This document shows, one piece after another, positions 11,501-23,900 of a stretch of 37,282 nt of DNA. The translations under genes were made by a program, and so were the position numbers. Source of the stretch: Amphimedon queenslandica. Its lineage: Eukaryota > Porifera > Demospongiae > Haplosclerida > Niphatidae. Below the pieces are notes generated by a model. The model was not told where the DNA came from. It searched no databases and saw only the letters and a program-made list of their open reading frames with translations. The DNA lies in contig NW_003546468.1 in NCBI RefSeq assembly GCF_000090795.2, positions 41,421 through 78,702 of the forward strand. Direction: 5' to 3'. Every line of letters starts with the position of its first letter. Positions within the stretch are counted from its first letter, which is position 1.

Positions 11501-11578
11501 TTTGCATCTTATGCAGCTGCTACATACGTCCATCATCAAATGAATAAAGTAGTTCATGCAGGAGCCAGGAGGCCATAA
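5582..11578 (+). CDS. IRE1/RNase L-like kinase - membrane segment - PNP domain protein (gene B)
   Basis: Fifteen exons: 5582-5588, 6235-6279, 6331-6397, 6507-6624, 6671-6736, 6794-6899, 7167-7363, 7415-7623, 7667-7743, 8325-8447, 9674-9841, 10034-10111, 10158-10400, 10551-10619, 10704-11578 (2448 nt, 815 aa). The kinase (~25-290) has GQGASSIVHKG, VAVKK (K51), HRDLKPGN (138-145), DFG (164-166) and APE (191-193), so all catalytic motifs are present; the C-lobe (HPFDTGD, LIEKMIQLDKYSRPTA) most resembles IRE1/RNase L kinases. Then a Thr/Ser/Pro/Gln-rich linker spread over phase-1 exons, one hydrophobic span (~469-487), a proline-rich lead-in (VPAPIPPSALFP) and a PNP domain (562-815) with GGEMEGAGIF (M750) and AVADWGDG (D776). 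The 7-nt first exon (ATGGCTG before GTAAGC) is inferred from phase. Exon 9 could instead run to 7796, but that end breaks the frame into 8325. No signal peptide seen, so topology is puzzling. Nucleosidase output switched by the kinase is inference. Confidence 0.75.
6988..7021. repeat. Short GC-rich hairpin in gene B intron
   Basis: AGCCCCTCCCT (6988-6998) and AGGGAGGGGCT (7011-7021) form a perfect 11-bp stem with a 12-nt loop. It stands out in an AT-rich intron. Function unknown. Confidence 0.6.
8225..8287. repeat. Short inverted repeat, MITE remnant
   Basis: TGGTGAGTTTTATTTTGGCA is inverted at 8267-8287. The arm sequence matches the ends of the element at 13894-14090, so this is likely an internally deleted copy. 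It sits in the long gene B intron 7744-8324, where nothing else coding is seen in frame. Confidence 0.5.
8758..9155. mobile_element. TA-flanked foldback MITE, 398 bp, in gene B intron
   Basis: Left end TAGACCCCCTATACGCTAAG and right end (reverse complement TAGACCCTCTGGGCGCTAAG) are inverted, followed by ACTATTTTTAATGAAT on both sides, and TA flanks both ends. Inner arms with CCACCCACAAT and GACGACAAG are also inverted, so the element can fold almost end to end. Non-coding. Confidence 0.75.
9203..9350. repeat. Near-perfect 148-bp palindrome
   Basis: AAAGCACTGTTGAGAGTAGG is inverted at the right end (CAACAGTGCTTT, to 9350), and the inner arms GGAAATTATTGCAC / GTGCAATAATTTCC and AAAATGTAGCAC / GTGCTACATTTT continue the fold. 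Unusually GC-rich centre for this locus. Probably a foldback element; it lies in the 8448-9673 intron of gene B. Confidence 0.75.
9358..9642. mobile_element. Second foldback element adjoining the 9203-9350 palindrome
   Basis: TTGTAGTGGTGCGTGGGCGG (9358) recurs inverted at 9615-9642. The interior has GTGCTACATTTTCCTGCCGT, related to the arm of the neighbouring palindrome, so both may be parts of one composite element. It ends ~30 bp before the acceptor of the 9674 exon. Confidence 0.6.
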
Positions 11579-11990
11579 CTATAGATGCATGAAGTCCAGT
11601 TTGTACAACTGAGAGTGAATTAGTATGAACTTAAGCTTAATTCCAGTTGTAAAATTTGTCATAATGATGTAGTTTTCTTAATTATTAGTGAGCATTAAAT
11701 ACTATAGATTACGAAATTAGTGTGGTAGAAAAATTTTTAAGTTTTAAAATTGTGCCGTGATTTAACTTTTACTAAATAAGACTGTGTCGTGTATTATTGA
11801 ATATGGCATGTAATTATATGGGTAATCTAATTTTTGAGAAACTCTAATCCATAAATCCAGTAAAATTAAAATCACATTAAAAATTTCCAGATAGACGGTA
11901 TCTAATCTATGGTGTAAGTGTGGGTGGTTACACATTGTTCTATGGCCACACCTAAAATGACGTCTTACTAATCTTAGCATAAGAAGTGGA
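11579..11990. other. Spacer between genes B and C
   Basis: 412 bp with no coding signal. It should contain the gene B 3' UTR and the gene C promoter. A TGACGTC (CRE-like) motif is at 11958-11964, about 30 bp before the gene C ATG; no TATA box or AATAAA was recognised. Confidence 0.5.
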
Positions 11991-14900
11991 ATGGCGAGGC
12001 GCTGTCTCTTTCTCCCTCTCCTTCTTCTCTGGCTCTGCTGTACCCGGATTACTAGTGGTGAGTTGTAAGACGTAGCTGCTTTGTTCCAGCTTAAATTTTG
12101 GTATCAGGGATGAATAAAGCTTGATTACCTCGAAAATAATAAATAAAATAATGATAATTTAGCAGTCATTAAAATAATTGTTTTTAGCCTCAGGTCATTC
12201 ACTCTATGCATGAATGCTTTTGCTGAAATAATGAACATGAAGAATGAATAATTGTATGAAGTTTTGATAGGCTCTGTGGTTCTCAAAAACAATAAATAAA
12301 TTAAGTATCCAGCAGCTACTAAATCTACATGTTAATGTTTTACATTCTTTCTAGTATACTTATTTCAATAATAATTGTGTTTGTGTTTATGTGTGCATGT
12401 ATATAAATGTACTGAATACATAAACTTTACATTCCTTATAGTACATATGAAGTAATGCCGTGTATTGCAATTTATAAAAGTGATGAGAGAGCCTGTCAGC
12501 CTGGAATAGTACATCCTTTTTAACTTGATCTTTGCACTCTTGATACGCACTTGTTTTTTATACTTCCTCCTGTGATTATAGTTTATTCATATCTTTTTAG
12601 GCCAGATTAATGGAACAGTCATTTTATCTCGATTTAATTCCACGTCGAGTTCTTTCTCATCCGGGATAGTCAGAGTCTATTACAATGGCTGGGGTAACAT
12701 CTGTAATGATGCGTACTTTCATTATGTTGAGGCCGTTGTCATATGTCATCAGTTGGGATTTGATTCAGAGATTTCTTATTCTACCTCTGGGCAGAACACA
12801 ATGTAAATTATTCGAAATGTTGGTATTTTATACTAATTAAATTTATTGTATGCTTTAATCTCAGCCATTATAAATTAGCCTAAATGCTTTAATGTGTACT
12901 TATTTTTCCTCATAATTTTTGAAATTGATCTATCTTACAAAATTTTATTATATGAGAGGAATATTAGGCAAATTTGTCTGTGGAAAAGTAATTGGTGAAA
13001 TTTTATATTGATGATAATTACTTTTTCTTATGTTTTGCTACAACTTTTACTATGCAAAAATTGGGTGAGATTATACAGTACATCTTGATAATGAATAGCT
13101 TATTATAAATATATTTTAACTTACTTAATTACCACCTCAAATTCTGTACTATCACATTTTTCTACATCTAATTGTAATTTTTTCTACATTTAAGTGTATG
13201 CATTTTTTAACTGTTGTATTTCTAACTATTATAATAATTATTATTAATATTAATTAACAACAAAGAATAATAATAATAATAAATTACTAAAGTCTGTTTT
13301 TACAGATATGGTACAGATTATCTACCTACAGTATGGCAAGGCTTAGATTGTGGCAGTTATTTTCTCTCAGTGTCTCAGTGCTTCTATTCCACTGAGATTG
13401 ATCACCAATGCAGCTCCAATAGTCAAGATGTAATAGTCCAATGTTGTAAGTCTCTATTACCTTATAGCCCGTAATTTTTGGAGGGAGTAAATTTTGACAA
13501 CAAATTGCTAATTTTTTGAAATTGCTAAATTTTAGTGTTTGGCAAAATCTAATTTGTCAAGTATGCATAAAATGGTTCAAAATGGCAGATTATATCTATT
13601 AAAACGCCATATTTTTCCCCTCAAGATTACAAGCTGCATGTATACAATAATTATTTCAATAAATATAATCTATTTCTTTAGCTAGTACTAAGATATGGGA
13701 TAACCCATTCCTTGGAATGATACGTCTACAGGGAGGGTATTACTCTAATGAAGGTCGTGTTGAGCTATACTGTAATGGACAATGGGGAACAATATGTAAC
13801 AATGGGTTTGATTCTACTGATGCCAACACACTCTGCAGGCAACTAGGATATGATACTTGTGTCTCGTATACTTCCTCTTCGTAAGTTACCTTATAGTACT
13901 TTAATTTGGTGGAGTTTTATTTTAGCGATTGTACATTTGCAAGCAGATTTGCCAATATTAAAACCGCCAATCATTAATGCGCTTGCTCAGTAATGCATGT
14001 GTATATACGCAATAACTCGCCAATTAAAAACTGCCAATTACAATTTATAACAAAATTACCAAAATTAAGCACCCCCAAAATAAAGTGCTATATAATATTG
14101 AGTTAGTGGTTGATTGCTATTTTTTGGTATTTTAGTCGTTATAATCTGAGTCAACCAGTGTGGAGTAATAATATGTACAGTGTTTCAGGGACTGGTTGTT
14201 TTGGTGATACTAATGCTTGCCCACTTCAGTCAATATCTAACTGCTCATCTCAAATCAGTCTTATGTGTGGTTAGTTGTGCCTCCTAATTTATTTTTTTTA
14301 TTGTTACTTCTATTGTTGTTGTTATTGTTGTTGTTTTTAGTATTATTATATACTATTACACAATTAGTTATTATTCCTAGTATTTTTAGTATGCTAGTAT
14401 TCTAGTACTTGTCCTCACATGATACATATATTTTTATTATTTATTTTTGCTTGTTATTGTGTTGATCAGTAATGTATGTTAATAGTATTATTTGTCCTCA
14501 CTTTGTATTTCTATTTATTATTGTAGGTGAGAGTTCACTCTCTATTAAATATGCTGCGACAAAAAGTCTTTGCTCTCAAGTTATGCAGAATAGTAAGTAA
14601 TTGCAATAATAATAATAGTGATAGTTAAATGTCATGATGTATTAGTAATATTAGTTTAATGTAGACATAATAGCAAAAGCTATGTCAAAAATTTTATAGT
14701 AACAAGATTGTAATAATACTTTTTTGTGTTGCCTACAAGTTGAGTTATGATCATTAAAATTAACAAAGGTTTTTTCTTTTTATTATCAAAGATAAGTTGC
14801 TTACTTCGCTGGTACTGTTTCGTAACAATGTCACGTCAGCTTTGTTCACTTCTGGCATCATTAGAATCTATGGTTCTTCCTGGGGTAACATCTGCTATGA

Positions 14901-17900
14901 TTACAGTTTTAGAGCCAATGAGTCTCATGTTGTGTGTCACCAGTTAGGATACACTGGAGCCTCAAGCTACTCTAGAGCTGGACTAAAAAAGTAATGCAGT
15001 ATTTAAAGATTATATATAATGTATAGTTAACTATTGAGGGACTTAAGTTTTGCAATTTGTTTAAATTCTTGAAATTAAATTCATAAAAATCTAGGCGGAA
15101 TGCTTGAATTCACAAATTTAAATCCACTAAAGTGAACTTTCAGTCAAGAAAATTTGATCCTTCATAAGTTTCTAACTACACAGTATTTGTATTGCTAAAT
15201 AGAGTAGCTGGTGGAAGACTGGAAGTCCCTTATGATTGTTTTATTTTTAATAAATTTTAATAATAATAATAATAATATTTTTCTTATTTATTATTGTGTC
15301 CATTAGTTATGGAATGGATCTATTAAGTACAACTTTAAGTGGTGTTTCGTGTAGTGATGGTGGCTATCTCTCCATCTCTCAGTGTACATTTAATCTGTAT
15401 GGCTGGAATACTCCTTGTTATAGTGACTCTTATGATGCTACAGTAACCTGCTGTAAGTCCAGTAACCTATTTATAAGTTATAAGTACAGTACTGGTTATT
15501 GTGAGATACAGCTTTATGGGCGAATGCAGTCATGCAATTTTTAAGCCTGGTTTAAATTTGACAAAATGGTTAAAAGTGTGTGGGCGATTTGACCTTTTGA
15601 TGCAAAAGCCTTTAAAGTTTACACAAAATTGGCCAAATTTTAATTTTGTGTTCCTTTGTGTTGCGTTTTATGGTGATTGTAAACCAGGCTTTACCCTACT
15701 GTATGGCTAGAAAATTCTGTGGGGTATTTAATTTCGCAGATTTTGTGGGTAACTTCTTAACCACGAAAATTAATACCATGGAAATGCTCACTGCGCATGC
15801 GCAGCATGTGAAAATCAATGACTTAATGCAAGTGCACGTGCAAAAACGCGAAATTTAACTCCCTCGAAATTAAAGAATTAAGAGCTTTTCACTAAAACAC
15901 GAAAATTTATGCCCTCGAAATTTTCTAGCCATACGGTATTTGTGAAACAGCACAAATCTTTTATACATAGAATTACATGTACAATGTAGATATAAATGTA
16001 TGATTGTTCAGTGTTTCTATTTTATTCAAAAAAGAAATACAGGGATATTAGTTTTATCCCATTCAAAAATTTTTTGTCTAAGTTCATGGTGTGGTCAGTG
16101 GTGTACTAATGGCTGTCTCAAGTCTACTCTTTTATACTCACATTTTGTGAAAAGTCTATCGTGGGTCGCCTGTTATTATAATGGGATTATGTCACTAAAA
16201 TAACATTAACCAGGAAGTGTCATAATAAGAATATGGAATGCATCTTCTACAGCAGATTATATTGCATTTACATGTGTTTAAATGCATGTGTGTACTACAA
16301 TGTTGTAACTTCATCTGATTAGTTGAAAAGCCAAATGCGCTTAACAATGCTTATGCATGAAATTACATGTACAATGAACATGTAAATGTATGTTGTTTAG
16401 GTTTTTATTTATTTGATTACTTATTAAAAAGAAATACAGGGACAATAGTTTTATCCCATTCAAAAATTTTTGTAGAGATTATTCTAAGTTCACGGTGTGA
16501 GTGTACTGATGGCTGTCTGAATTCTACTCTTTTATACTCACATTTTGTGAAAAGTCTATCGTGGGTCGGGTCTGTTATTATAATGGGATTATGTCACTAA
16601 ACTAACATTAACCAGGAGGTGTACAGTAATAACAAGAATTTTGAATGCATTTTGTACAGCAGATTATATTGCATCTGCATGCATGTACTACAATGTTGTA
16701 ACTACATCTGATTAGTTGAAAAGCCAAATGCTTAACAAATCAATCATTATAAATATACATGTACATGTAATACATGTAGCTCATTATCAATGTGATACTT
16801 TACATTGCTCCATGTGTTTATGCATACAGATACTACTAGGATCTGGGATGATCCCTTCCCTGGGATGATACGTCTTCAAGGAGGAAACTATTCTAATGTA
16901 GGACGTCTTGAGATCTTTTGTAATGGACAATGGGGGACCATGTGTGTGGATGGATTCGATGGAACTGATGCCCTTACTTTATGCAAGCAACTGGGATATA
17001 ATTCATATCATAGATACTACCCTACAATTTAGTAAGTATTAGGAATAGTGTAAAGAGAGAGGAAGAGAGAGGGGGAGAGAGAGAGGGGGAGAGAGAGAGG
17101 GGGAGAGAGAGAGGGAGGGAGAGGGGGGAGAGAGAGAGGGAGGGAGAGAGGGGGGAGAGAGAGAGGGAGAGAGAAAGAGAAGGGGAGGGAGAGAGAGAGG
17201 GAGGGAGGGAGGAAGGGAGGGGAGAGAGAGACAGACAGAGAGAGACAGAAAGTAGAAAAAAGCTCAAAATGAAAAGGTCATTATTTTTTTTTCCTATTAT
17301 TGGCCCAGTCCTGCTAACTCCAGTCAGCCTATATGGGGCAATAACATGAGGAGCACTGTCAATGAGCAATGCTATGGAGCTTCTAATTCATGTCCAGGAT
17401 CATCAGTCTCTACCTGCTCTCACTCCAGTGATGTTGCTCTAGAGTGCAGTAAGTAAAAGAGTACTGTATGTGCATGTGTATAGGTTTGTTTGTGTTACCA
17501 TATACCGTATAGCAGGAAATTTTGGAGGGAATTAAGTTTGGCGAATTTGGCATTTTGATTACCATTCGCCAAAATTAAATCCGCCATTTTGAGCCATTAT
17601 ACGCATGCTCAATGCACGTGGCCACCAATTCGCCAAATTAAAATCCGCCAATCACCAAAATTTAGCAATTTACCAAATTTTAGTCCCTCCAAAATTTTCC
17701 GCTATACGGTACACACATGCATGTACATGTAAGTGGTTTTTCCAAGGGAATTATATTTTCCAAAATCTACTAAATTTCCAATTCACAAATTTTAATTTTG
17801 CAAATTCTACCACGTGCCATGTGGGTACTGTATTAAATCGATTTTTGTGAATTTTATTTTCAAAAATCCAGAAGAAATTTATGAAATCCACAAAATTTGC

Positions 17901-20900
17901 AACCCTTTGAAAACCACTTACGTGTATATGATAGCATGCTTCTGCTTTACAATACTGGTCTTTTTCTTATAAAAACTATAAAAAATATCATTTCACATTT
18001 CATAATCTAGAGTGGAAACAACATAATGCCGGCAGACAAAGAACGACTCTAGCAACTTGTATGGGGCTGATTAGTGAGTATAGATTTAAAAATTCTTTTA
18101 AGTACTATACTACATGTACATGTATATCCCAACTGAGTTTGGCCTAAGAAAGACTGGAATAACTTTTTATAGGAATGTTGGATAAGGATGAAACTTTCAC
18201 AGGTTCTTAGTCGCCCAATGCCATTGTTGGATCTCAGGTCTTGGGTCTCTCAACTCTTGGGAACCCTGAGAACCGGGTTCTCCCTGTAAACCCAATGGCA
18301 TACCAAAATGATGTTTTATGACCACTTATAACCACGCAGCTGTGAAATATCAGCCATGCTTTTATGAATATCATTATAAGACGTCATCAGTGACATATGG
18401 CTATGTTTTTCAAATTCCAAATGGCTGCTGTCAAACTCAGTTGGGATATAGTATAACTGTATATATTTCAATTGCAGAGCCTCTTACAGTTACCAATGGA
18501 GCTGTGACCCTCCTAAGACATAGTGTCGATGGGCCTACGATCTACTCTGGCATTGTCCGTGTGTATGTTAATGGTTGGGGTAACATTTGTAATGATGATA
18601 GTTTTGGTCTCTCTGAAGCTAATGTCATTTGTCATCAGTTGGGATACACTGGAGCCTCTAGCTACTCTAAGGCTGGAGTGGAAAGGTTAATATCCTTTAT
18701 TTGTGTAGTAACATTTTATTTTTTTATATTTTACATACTGTATAGCAGGAAATTTTGGAAATGTTAAAATTTCGCGAATTGCTAAATTTTGATAATTGGC
18801 GGATTGCGCCATTGAGCATGCGTATAATGGCTCTAAATGGCTGAATTTTATTTTGATGAATGGCTAAAAACGCCAATTTGTGCCAAATTTAATTCCCTCC
18901 AAAATTTCCCACTATACAATGTATGGTAAAATTTATAAATGATTTCAATCATTCAGTGTCTATATGCCTCTATTGTGCTACTTTTAATTTATTTGTGTAG
19001 TTTTGGTACTGATCATGTGTCAGCAAAATGGGATGACTTCAACTGTGATGACAGTAACTTTTTGTCTGTTGCTCAATGCACCTACTCTACTGCCATTGAT
19101 AGTGACTGTAGCTCTGATTCAACTGATGCTACAGTGACTTGCTGTAAGTACATGACATACTGCAATGTATTGTTAGTTATGGAAGTACGTGTACTTGTAC
19201 TTGTGTTGATAGAAACTTAAAATTAAAATGCTACATACTATGGACATGTATTAGGTGTGCACATACAACAGTAGTACATACATGTAGGCAAAATTTTTGT
19301 CAAAAATGACTAGGAGAGATTTCTCCATTTTTATAATTTTTTTTGATACATATACGTGTTCTTATGTTGTGTAAAAAGTTTGAGCTTATTCCAACCAACA
19401 TTAGATTTTTAAAGACTTTTAAAAAATTGCTCCAATATCAGGCCAAAGTTCCTGTACCATATACAGGGTCATTGGCCAAATTTTGCTAAAAATGACTAGG
19501 AGAGATTTCTCCATTTTTATCATTTTTCCTGATACATACACATGTTTTTAGGTTGTGTAGAAAGTTTGAGCTGATTCCAATCAAATTTGGATTTTTTACA
19601 AATTTTAAAGTTGCTTCAAATTAATGCATAAATGATTGTACTTGTAGTGCTTGTCAGCTTTTTAGCTCACTTAGCATGCTTTGTGGAAATTAAACCCAGA
19701 CCTATAGCTGCATGTAACTGTACAATTGCTGTAAGATAATCAATTGTATTATATATTACTTGTAGATTCAAGCAAGTTGTGGGATAGTAATCCTTACCCT
19801 GGTATGGTCCGTATAACTGGTTACTACTCTAATGAAGGTCTGGTTGAAGTATATTGCAATGGACAGTGGGGGACAATATGTAGCAGTGGTTTTTATGATG
19901 ATGATGCTAACGCAATATGCAGGCAACTGGGATATGAGTCTTTCTCGCAATATAACCACTTGACTACAATGTATGGAGGCTCTGTGATAGTGTTGTATTT
20001 GTAATTATTTTTGTTTTTTTTTTTTGTCTTAGAGCTCGTAATTATAGTCAGCCAGTGTGGAGTACTGAGATGAGCAGTAGAGAAAACACTTGCTTTGGAT
20101 CTATGAACAGTTGTCCCTCTCATTCACTGAATGCTAGCTGTGCAATTTATTATAAGACTGTTACTATTTCATGCAGTGAGTTAATGTACATATAAACAAC
20201 TCATAAATAATTCTCTTCGATGTTTTGAGGACTAATGAAGTATTAAAATTGTGTAAATTTGAGCTTGTTTTCACAAATTGACTAAAAATTTTAAAAGCTA
20301 TTAATGTAGTAAAAGAGAAAAGTCTGCCCAATATGCCTTCAAGAACATGGCATTCCTTTTGCTCTTACACTCTGGATAACCCGCCAGAGCGATCTTTACT
20401 GGCATAGTCATGATCCAGCAGTCTCAGAGTTTGACTCCGTCGCCATCCTAGGGTCATATTAGCACAAGGTTTGCTCATAATAGCTTCATCCAGTCAATTC
20501 TTCAGCCTTCTTCTTTTGACTAAAGAGTATTCCAAGCTGCCATTACTGTTCTATGAAAAGTGCAATCCACCACGATGCCCCTGCACATTGCGAGATGTGG
20601 TAGTGGGTTCATCATCATTATTCATAATGTGGCAGCACAGCTATAATAGCATTTGTTGTTTATAAACCTCTCAAGCTAAGAATGAATTAATGTACGTCAC
20701 AAGAGTAAATACAGCAGTGGGTGTGGTAGAGAAGAAAATAAATTCCATGGACGAAAACTTTCTATGGTGAACCAATGAGCAAAAGCAGAAAGCAAGCTTT
20801 ATTAAAAAATCTGCTGCACATTGCACCAAATCTGTTTTATGAGATGCTTGGTAGCACCCATTCTTTTTTCCAACCAACTTTTGTAGCTTGAAAGAGTTCC

Positions 20901-23900
20901 AGACCTGCCAAACAAATCATTTTTATAGTTTGCTCCATTCCTTCTTTATTGAATCTTGCCATTCAAAATGGCAGCCAATTATTATGAGTAGGTGGATACC
21001 GTATTTTAAAATAATGATATTTATAAACTTAGTCATTCACAGCTCAAAAGGTCTTTATTGGTTTAACACTTCCTAGTCAGTGTTAAACCTACATGTACAT
21101 GTTCATGTATTATCTTACATGTATATTTTTGACATGTATATTTTTTGTTTTATGATAGAAGAGAACTCAAGGTATCTCATATATGGTAACACTGTCTCAA
21201 CATGCTCACATAAAATAATAGGTCAGTTTATTATTTATTCTCATTTATATGCTTAGCTGTAAGCTCCATTGTATTGTATGTTAATGTATGTTCTGTATAT
21301 TATTGTATATTACATTGTATATTATTGTGTATTGTTGCATATTCTTGCATACTCTTGTAAATTCTGTAAATGCATTTATTTTTAGATGACTTACCTGTGG
21401 GGACTATTATTCTCACACAAAAGGGCCTCCCCTCTAAATCCTATTCTTCCGGTATAATAAGAGTCTATGATAATGGTTGGGGTAACATCTGTGGTGGCCC
21501 TGGGAGTGGGTTTGGTCAATCAGAGGCTAACGTGGTATGTCACCAGTTGGGATACACCGGAGCTGCATCTTATTCATATTATGGAGAAGCTGGGTATGAT
21601 TTTATAATTAATAGACATGATTATTAATTTTATCAATACTTATACTCTATAGTTATGGAGAAGATTCTCTTTATACTAAATGGGGTAATCTCAGTTGTGG
21701 TAGTAATGATGGACTATCAGTTGCTCAATGTTCTTATTCCACTGTTATCAGTCCTGGCTGTCAGAAAGACTTTTATGATGCTACAGTCTCCTGTTGTAAG
21801 TCATAACATTAATAAATTTATTATTATTATTATTATTAACATCGTAATGTCCATTGCACAATTTGAATTGGCTTAGAATTTTACTCTCCATAAAAAGAGC
21901 ATTTTGTAAATTGTAAAGTGGGGAGATTTGAAAAAACTTTAGATATACATGTACTTATATCTCAATTTTTAATACATTTATGTGTGCATGTGTATGTGTT
22001 CCACAGATAGGACTAGAATCTGGGACAGTTCAGTGTACACTGGAATGATACGTCTACAGGGAGGGTATTACTCTAATGAAGGTCGTGTTGAGCTATACTG
22101 TAATGGACAATGGGGAACAATATGTAACAATGGGTTTGATTCTACTGATGCCAACACACTCTGCAGGCAACTAGGATATGATACTTATTACAAATACAAC
22201 AATTTATCAATGTTAGTAATAAATTTGTCCTTGTATATCTTTTGAGATATCTTTATCCTTATTTTACAGCACTGCTGCTACTAATAAACCAATATGGGTC
22301 ACCAACATGAAGAGTAAATCCAGTGATACTTGTTTTTCTTCAAGTAATTCCTGTCCAACTGAACCAGTTACTACATGCTCTCACTCTAGTGACGTTACCC
22401 TCTCGTGTGGTGAGTCACTAAAATAGTAAAATTGATGCCTAATTATTACTTATTATACATATAGGTGAGAGTTCAGAATCTGTGAAGACTAGTACACAAT
22501 GTTATAATCCAGGTAAACCTCTATCACTAACCATGTGTATTTACTGTTACACTGCTTATAGAGACTGCTAGCCGTGGAACAGTAGTACTATATCAAAGAG
22601 GGACTGCTTCAAGCTCTTATTCCCATGGTATAGTGCGGGTATACTTCAACAGTGGATGGGGAAATATATGCGACTACTCTTATAGCCAGTCTGAGGCCAA
22701 TGTTGTTTGTCATCAGTTAGGATACAGTGGTGCTTCAAGTTATTCTACAGCTGGAGATGGAGGAACCTATGGGACAGACCCCAGTGCAACTAAATTGACT
22801 AATTTATATTGTGCTAGAGGGGAATACTTGACATTGCTACAGTGCTCATATGTAAATACTACTATTAGCTTATACTGCAGCTATGATTCACATGATGTTA
22901 CTGTTCAATGCTGTAAGTACAACTATACATTAATGATAGCATTAATGATATTTCATAGACTCCACAAGGATCTGGAATGCTAATGTATTCTATGGTATGA
23001 TCCGGCTTCAAGGAGGCATTTATTCAAGTGAAGGTCGTGTTGAGATATACTGTCAAGGCCAGTGGGGAGCTATCTGTAGCATTGGCTTTACCTCAAGTGA
23101 TGCTAGCACTATTTGCAGGCAGTTAGGATACACTGACTATGAGAGCTACAACAATTTATCTCAGTAAGCATGCACTATGAAACACTGGAAACCCCTAGCT
23201 ATTATAATTTATTATTTAGACCTACTGATAGTAGTCAACCAATCTGGGCTGGTACTAGCTCAAGGTTTTGCTATAGTGTCTGCTCAAATTATACTTATTG
23301 CTCTACCTCACATCAAATCTCAGTTTCGTGCGGTAAGACTACACAGTGCCTAAGTTAAATGTTTCATTTATTCATTTATTATAGTATACTCTTTGTCATC
23401 GAGCAACAATTTTGCTACAGTATATAATTGTAGTAATGGTGCTATTGCTACACCTACAGATTCATCATCAACAGATAGCACTATTAGTCTTACAAAAGTT
23501 CTAAGTGAGTATCATTTTATGCAAAAATAATGAATATTATATACTACTTGTTTTTATTTCTGTAGTTATTGCGATTTCTGTTATGATTGCCATTGCTGTT
23601 CTAACAGTCCTAACAGTACTTACTGCACTATGTGTTGTGTTTATTGTTAGAAAAAAGATACGGAGAAGCAGTGCCTCTGGTACAGTGAGGTATACAACAG
23701 TTGCAGTTGAAGATGCAGATTCAGAACAACCTATTGCATTACCACAGTATCAGTATGCAGCATTGCCGTGTCATGCACCACAGCAGCAGCAGCAAAGTAC
23801 TGCTCCAGTACTGCTCCAGAGTACTGCTCCAGAGGAACAGCATCAACCAGAGGAGGAGAGTCCAATGGAACTAGCTTCATCTAAAGAGGCTGTTGTTGAG

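Noticed and set aside
17022..17369. Open frame on the minus strand rich in Ser, Leu and Pro
   Set aside because: It is the translation of the intronic purine tract at 17049-17255; low complexity and overlapped by SRCR exon 10.
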